Of a DNA stretch of 64,000 nt, positions 60,315-64,000 are shown one piece after another. Position numbers and translations under genes: made by a program. The notes under the pieces are model-generated. The model searched no databases. It saw only the letters and a list, made by a program, of their open reading frames with translations, and was not told the DNA's origin. This DNA is from Treponema denticola ATCC 35405 (GTDB lineage: Bacteria; Spirochaetota; Spirochaetia; Treponematales; Treponemataceae), in assembly GCF_000008185.1 (NCBI RefSeq), contig NC_002967.9:372001-436000 (forward strand), written 5' to 3'. The number at the start of each line of letters is the position of its first letter. Position 1 is the stretch's first letter.

Positions 60315-60576
60315 AACATACATTGATGGCGCCATAAAAAAGATGAACAGCTTGGGATATAAGCCGACTTATTTTATGCAAATGAGAAACGACTATGGAA
60401 CAATACAAGCGATAAAAAGGCTTATCCATGATCCAAGACCTCAAGGCGGTTTTCTTAAACTTCATGAATTGGGGCATCCTGAACTGACAATGGAAAGCAT
60501 TGTCCTTGAAGAACAGTGGCACGATTTATTTACGGAAGAAGATAGAAAAGCTGCCCGTAATAAACTAAGAAAATAA
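60304..60576 (+). CDS. Small domain protein of a widespread unnamed family
   Basis: A 90-residue cytosolic protein. The pattern YKPTYFMQMRNDYGTIQAI, GGFLKLHELGHPELTMES and LFTEEDRKAARNKL recalls a short helical domain that I remember both alone and at the C-terminus of larger bacterial proteins; I cannot name it with certainty. AGGAGG stands eight bases before the ATG, inside the 28-residue peptide gene. It may bind a partner or nucleic acid. The lipoprotein gene follows after 21 bases. Confidence 0.75.
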   Translation: MDFETYIDGAIKKMNSLGYKPTYFMQMRNDYGTIQAIKRLIHDPRPQGGFLKLHELGHPELTMESIVLEEQWHDLFTEEDRKAARNKLRK

Positions 60577-60597
60577 TTGCGATAAAAGGAGTTTGAT

Positions 60598-61437
60598 ATG
60601 AAAAAGGGAATAACTGTAATACTTGTATACTGCCTCCTTCTACTAGTATGTACTTCTTGTGCAAGTTTAGGGATATGGATGCATGGAGAACAATATTTTG
60701 TTGGTAAAACCGAAAATGATTTGATAAAATATTTTGGAGACCATGGCGTAGAATTATCCAACAAAACAGAATATGATAAAGTAATAAGATTCTGTAACCA
60801 AATAGATACGCTCTATATGGATAAAACAACCGTAAATATGTATAAAAAGGGAACACCGCAATGTGTTTTTTCTTTGGATTTTGTTGAATATAATGACGGA
60901 TGCCTTGTTCTAAATGGACGGAGTCATTATTCAGGAGGCACATCTTCTTTTGGGAAAGTAATCATGCCGAGGCATAGTAATGATAATGCCATTATAAAAA
61001 ATGAACTTAATCGGTTCTGGTATGAAGTTAAAAGACTTAAAGCTGTTTCTACAAGTGAGCAGGATGCCCGTTTTAATAATACACCTGTCGGCAGCTGGTA
61101 TTTTATGTACACAAAAAGCAGTGAATACATATATCATGGCGGAAACCCATATGTAAAAGAACCTCCCAGTAATATTCCCTTTTACCATTATAATATTTGG
61201 CGAGTGGATGTTTCATCAACTCAAAAGGCAACTACTGAAACAGAGATCGCTTACGTTTTCGATTTGAAACATCTTACATATTATGATGCAAAAGGAAGGC
61301 AGATTAGCCTTTCGCAAGCACTCGAAAACGAAAAATATTATGAGAAACAAGGATATACCAGAAGATTGACTAAAGAAGGAATGACAGTAGACGCTTATAT
61401 TAAATACAATAAAATTGTAAAGATTGAAAAACAATAA
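60598..61437 (+). CDS. Lipoprotein of unknown function
   Basis: A 279-residue protein with a lipoprotein signal: hydrophobic residues 5-19, then LVCTSCAS with the lipidated cysteine near residue 21. The mature part is beta-rich with many aromatic residues (Trp, Tyr). I know no family. It is preceded by AAAAGGAG before the ATG and stands in the same direction as its neighbours with a short gap, so it belongs to the cluster's transcript. Confidence 0.78.
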   Translation: MKKGITVILVYCLLLLVCTSCASLGIWMHGEQYFVGKTENDLIKYFGDHGVELSNKTEYDKVIRFCNQIDTLYMDKTTVNMYKKGTPQCVFSLDFVEYNDGCLVLNGRSHYSGGTSSFGKVIMPRHSNDNAIIKNELNRFWYEVKRLKAVSTSEQDARFNNTPVGSWYFMYTKSSEYIYHGGNPYVKEPPSNIPFYHYNIWRVDVSSTQKATTETEIAYVFDLKHLTYYDAKGRQISLSQALENEKYYEKQGYTRRLTKEGMTVDAYIKYNKIVKIEKQ

Positions 61438-61490
61438 ATAATATATCTATTGATTTTTTAATACTAGTTTAATGATGAAGGAGTATTACC

Positions 61491-62042
61491 ATGAGTGTAT
61501 ACAAAAAAATTACGTGTTCGATATTTTTAATTCTATTCAGCATTTCTCTTTTTGCTGAACAAAACTGGTGGGAAGAAGAAGATTTTTCTTATACTCAAGA
61601 TAAGACTAAGTATGAGCAAATATTTTCTACACGGAATGATAATAAAATTACGGAAGCTAAAATCATTGCGTTAATGAAAGAAAAAATGAATGCCTATCTT
61701 AAAAATTCGTCACATTGTGCGTATGAATGGATGATATATGATGAATCATATAAACAGCAAAACAAATGGGAGCTGAGGATAATGAAACTCTCTAAACCGA
61801 ATTTTACAGGTTATGATATATGGTTTTATTTTTCTAACGGGGTGTTTTTATTAAGGTTTGCCGACGACCGATTTTTATCTACCGTATTTGAAATGGGTGC
61901 TAGTGCAAAACCGATAAATACGGATACGGAAGACAATATAGTAAATGCCTTATTAGACTGTCAATTGTCATCAAGGAAAATGTGGATAAAACACGGATTA
62001 AAACCGAAAGGATTTTTTCCGATGAAATTTATGCTTGAGTAA
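61491..62042 (+). CDS. Secreted protein of unknown function
   Basis: A 183-residue protein with a signal peptide (residues 1-22, ending in SLFA before EQNWW), so it is exported to the periplasm. The mature part contains Trp and charged clusters but no motif I recognise. AAGGAG lies before the ATG. The gap to the lipoprotein gene is 53 bases. Confidence 0.72.
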   Translation: MSVYKKITCSIFLILFSISLFAEQNWWEEEDFSYTQDKTKYEQIFSTRNDNKITEAKIIALMKEKMNAYLKNSSHCAYEWMIYDESYKQQNKWELRIMKLSKPNFTGYDIWFYFSNGVFLLRFADDRFLSTVFEMGASAKPINTDTEDNIVNALLDCQLSSRKMWIKHGLKPKGFFPMKFMLE

Positions 62043-62068
62043 ACTGTATTTATAATGTAAGGAGAAAT

Positions 62069-62521
62069 ATGATGCTTACAAAACTACTTGTGAAATGTTA
62101 TACATATTTAATGGAAATTTTTGCATGGTTTTTTTTGATACAAGCAGGTATCGTAGGGGCTATACTAGGTTATTTTTTTGCAAATAAAATCATCGGCAGC
62201 GGCGAATTTTTATATAGTTTTTTAGGCGGCCTCATATTTATTGTCATAGCCTTTTTAATAGAATCTGCAATAATACCTTTTTTTGTGATATTGTTTAAAA
62301 TATATGACATATTATGCGAAAATTTACCTGCAAAAGGAAAAACCGAAGCTCTTACTCTTGTAGAAAGAATAAATAGTACGGAGAGAAGCGATAATATAAA
62401 AATAAATCAAGATGAAACTCCAATGGTATCATGCTCTTCTTGCGGTGAAAATATAGAAGTTTCTGATAGAGTCTGTCCAAAATGCGGTAGTAAAAATGAG
62501 CTATTCGGGGTCCAATTATAG
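62069..62521 (+). CDS. Membrane protein with C-terminal zinc ribbon
   Basis: A 150-residue protein. Two long hydrophobic helices (about residues 18-40 and 48-75) are followed by a soluble tail with a double-CxxC zinc ribbon (CSSCGENIEVSDRVCPKCG, residues about 122-140). The combination of helices and ribbon is also present in the gene at 1386-2138. The function is unknown; such proteins may organise membrane complexes. AAGGAG precedes the ATG. Confidence 0.75.
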   Translation: MMLTKLLVKCYTYLMEIFAWFFLIQAGIVGAILGYFFANKIIGSGEFLYSFLGGLIFIVIAFLIESAIIPFFVILFKIYDILCENLPAKGKTEALTLVERINSTERSDNIKINQDETPMVSCSSCGENIEVSDRVCPKCGSKNELFGVQL

Positions 62522-62532
62522 GAGGGGTAATT

Positions 62533-62745
62533 ATGATTGTCAAAATTAAGATACAAAAATTTTTATCTTTTGCAATATTTATTTTTCTTTCTAGTATCGT
62601 AACGGCATCATTATTTGCCGGTGAGAAAGTATATCTTGAGATAAAAATTGATGGAGAAGAAATCGGTAAATGGGTAGAACTTGAATATCACAAGGATGGA
62701 AAGACTTTAAAAAAAGATACCTGTTATTGGTATGAAAGGAGATAA
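62533..62745 (+). CDS. Small secreted protein
   Basis: A 70-residue protein with an export signal: basic start (MIVKIKIQK), hydrophobic core and a likely cut after SLFA near residue 29. The mature part is about 41 residues with charged repeats (EIKIDGEEIGKWVELEY). It is the next gene in the cluster, 11 bases after the zinc-ribbon gene. It may be the stub of a longer gene, but no sequence after the stop suggests a frame break. Confidence 0.6.
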   Translation: MIVKIKIQKFLSFAIFIFLSSIVTASLFAGEKVYLEIKIDGEEIGKWVELEYHKDGKTLKKDTCYWYERR

Positions 62746-62748
62746 ATT

Positions 62749-63219
62749 ATGGGTAAAATAATTGGGTTAATTGCTTGCAGCAGTACTAAATTAGGAAAAA
62801 ATAGCCCTGCCGAAAAATATTTGGCGAAAGATATATATAAGGGACACACTTTTATTCTTTCAAAAGAAGAGGGATTAAAAAAGTACAAATGTGAAGAATG
62901 GTATATTCTATCAGGAAAATACGGACTATTAGATAAAGATGAATATATTTCATATTATAACCTTTATTTGGGAAAACAATCGACAGAATATAAAAAGAAA
63001 TGGGCGGAAGATGTGTTGAATAAATTAAAATCAAAGTATGAGTTAAAAAACGATATATTCTATATTTTTGGCGGTAAATCATACTATGAGCATTTAATGC
63101 CTCATTTAAACTGTGTTGTTTTTAGGTATAAAAATAGTAATTGTATTGATTTGGATAAAAAAAACGAATATAGGAATGGAAAGCCTCATGATAGTAAAAG
63201 CGATAGAATTAAGAAATAA
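62749..63219 (+). CDS. DUF6884-like protein
   Basis: A 156-residue cytosolic protein. LIACSSTKLGKNSPAEKYLAKDIYKG and WYILSGKYGLLDKDEYISYYNLYLGK are the marks of the DUF6884 group, found in phages, islands and beside nucleic-acid enzymes. The conserved cysteine and the Lys/Tyr in SGKYGLL may be functional. The function is unproven; a link to base modification or defence has been suggested by neighbourhood in other genomes (my recollection). It overlaps the GIY-YIG gene by 32 bases, so the two are made together. Confidence 0.78.
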   Translation: MGKIIGLIACSSTKLGKNSPAEKYLAKDIYKGHTFILSKEEGLKKYKCEEWYILSGKYGLLDKDEYISYYNLYLGKQSTEYKKKWAEDVLNKLKSKYELKNDIFYIFGGKSYYEHLMPHLNCVVFRYKNSNCIDLDKKNEYRNGKPHDSKSDRIKK

Positions 63220-63745
63220 AGAAAATTTACAAAAGATAAAAAAAGTACCGGGATATTATAAATGGTGGGCAAAACGAACTGAATTGGATATTATCTTAAC
63301 CGAACTTAATGTCAAATTTGATGATGTAAAATCATCAATTGAAACAAAGTCGGGAATGTTTTGCATATATGTCGGTATTGCCGTAAAAGAATCTATTAGA
63401 GATAGATTAAATTGGCATGTCAATGATAAACATACGGAAAGCAGTGTAAAATATGGAACATTATCAACGCTTAGACAAAGTATAGCCAGTATAGTTGCTC
63501 ATAATCAGTATGATAAAGAAGCTACGGATAATTTTATTGATAAATTGGAAGTGGAATATTTTTTTAATGATAATCCGATAAAATCTACTGATGCAAAAAA
63601 TGAGTTGACCGATATTGAAAAGCAGTTATTACAAGAACATTTGAGAGTTTTAAATATTAGGGATAATAATCATCCTTGTGCAAAAGAAATAAAAAAAGAG
63701 TTAAAACGGCTTAGAAAAATAAGTAAAAATACGGCTATAGCTTGA
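63188..63745 (+). CDS. GIY-YIG nuclease-like protein
   Basis: A 185-residue protein. The GIY motif is GYYKWWAKR near residue 22, the YIG motif YVGIA follows near residue 60, and RDRLNWHVNDKH plus GTLSTLRQSI give the catalytic arginine region. I choose ATG 63188; ATG 63176 also lies in frame. It overlaps the DUF6884-like gene by 32 bases. It probably cuts DNA or RNA. The pair is a candidate two-part defence or island module. Confidence 0.78.
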   Translation: MIVKAIELRNKENLQKIKKVPGYYKWWAKRTELDIILTELNVKFDDVKSSIETKSGMFCIYVGIAVKESIRDRLNWHVNDKHTESSVKYGTLSTLRQSIASIVAHNQYDKEATDNFIDKLEVEYFFNDNPIKSTDAKNELTDIEKQLLQEHLRVLNIRDNNHPCAKEIKKELKRLRKISKNTAIA

Positions 63746-63778
63746 AAAAAATTATAAAAAAATCTAAAATCAAGATAA

Positions 63779-64000
63779 ATGCATCGAAGAAAGGTATTTT
63801 ATAAAAAAATATGTTTTTATGATCTATGGATATTTATCCTATTAGGTTTGCAAAATTTACTTATTTATTTTGAACCTATTATGGTTAAACAATTTATAGA
63901 TAAACTGTTTAATTTGCCGAATATTAAATTATCTGATTATCTCTTTCTCATAACTTTTTTCTGTTGTGATTTTATCTTTTGTATATTGTCTATTTCGGTT
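63779..64000 (+). CDS. Start of a membrane protein, cut off by window edge
   Basis: The frame from ATG 63779 is open to the last base (74 residues). After a basic start (MHRRKVFYKK) come two hydrophobic stretches (DLWIFILLGLQNLLIYFEPIM and LFLITFFCCDFIFCILSISV), with FEPIMVKQFIDKL between them. The pattern resembles the first two helices of an ABC exporter, but too little is visible to be sure. The ribosome site is weak. Confidence 0.45.
   Translation, partial: MHRRKVFYKKICFYDLWIFILLGLQNLLIYFEPIMVKQFIDKLFNLPNIKLSDYLFLITFFCCDFIFCILSISV

Overview
The window looks like a stretch of an oral Treponema chromosome, T. denticola or a close relative. I judge this from AT-rich spirochaete-type coding sequence, several chemotaxis receptors, a lipoprotein with Ig-like repeats, a class Ia ribonucleotide reductase and many small dispersed hairpin repeats. 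The assignment rests on recognition of protein families, not on a database match. I saw no rRNA, tRNA or CRISPR array.

Layout. 1-5200: the 3' part of a MATE efflux pump, a small repeat with inverted ends, a zinc-ribbon membrane protein, and the minus-strand run nagB - AI-2E-type membrane protein - nrdB. 5457-6628: a decayed chemotaxis receptor and a TetR regulator with a near-consensus promoter. 6779-12300: class I aldolase, then minus-strand murJ - nrdA and a small membrane protein whose start codon seems lost. 12337-18330: an AbrB-type regulator with a large palindromic operator and an alpha/beta hydrolase, then two chemotaxis receptors, one split by an in-frame TAA. 18502-23079: a drug-response-like operon (TetR, rifampicin-phosphotransferase-like enzyme, MATE pump) with three operator half-sites. 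23141-26428: a visibly GC-richer block (lactate dehydrogenase, RpiB-type isomerase, a ketopantoate-reductase/SGNH-hydrolase fusion). 26507-29728: flavin-type oxidoreductases, a cyclophilin-like protein and a secreted esterase-like protein.

29963-30280 holds copies of a structured repeat whose stems covary between copies. 30283-33934 is a heterodimeric ABC exporter, followed by a glutamate:sodium symporter. 35591-37534 encodes a lipoprotein with Ig-like repeats and a C-terminal cysteine-protease domain like the IgG-cleaving IdeS/Mac enzymes. 37626-39695 is a single ABC exporter with a small helix-turn-helix protein. 39813-49061 is a tightly overlapping type I restriction-modification operon (hsdM, hsdS with an extension, rhuM, hsdR, a YgjP-like metalloprotease). 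It is followed by murD, which appears to be transcribed without a leader, a second copy of the repeat near position 1200, and a membrane-anchored hydrolase.

52722-55848 is a second heterodimeric ABC exporter. 56004-59879 is an iron- or polyamine-type importer (permease, ATPase) coupled to a glycosyltransferase, without a binding protein. 60228-64000 is an accessory cluster of small, mostly unknown plus-strand genes: a 28-residue membrane peptide, a 90-residue domain protein, lipoprotein and secreted proteins, a zinc-ribbon membrane protein, and an overlapping DUF6884 - GIY-YIG pair.

The best candidates for something undescribed are the covarying repeat at 29963-30280, the DUF6884/GIY-YIG cluster, the fusion at 24833-26428, and the IdeS-like lipoprotein with an apparent Asp-to-Glu change in its catalytic triad.
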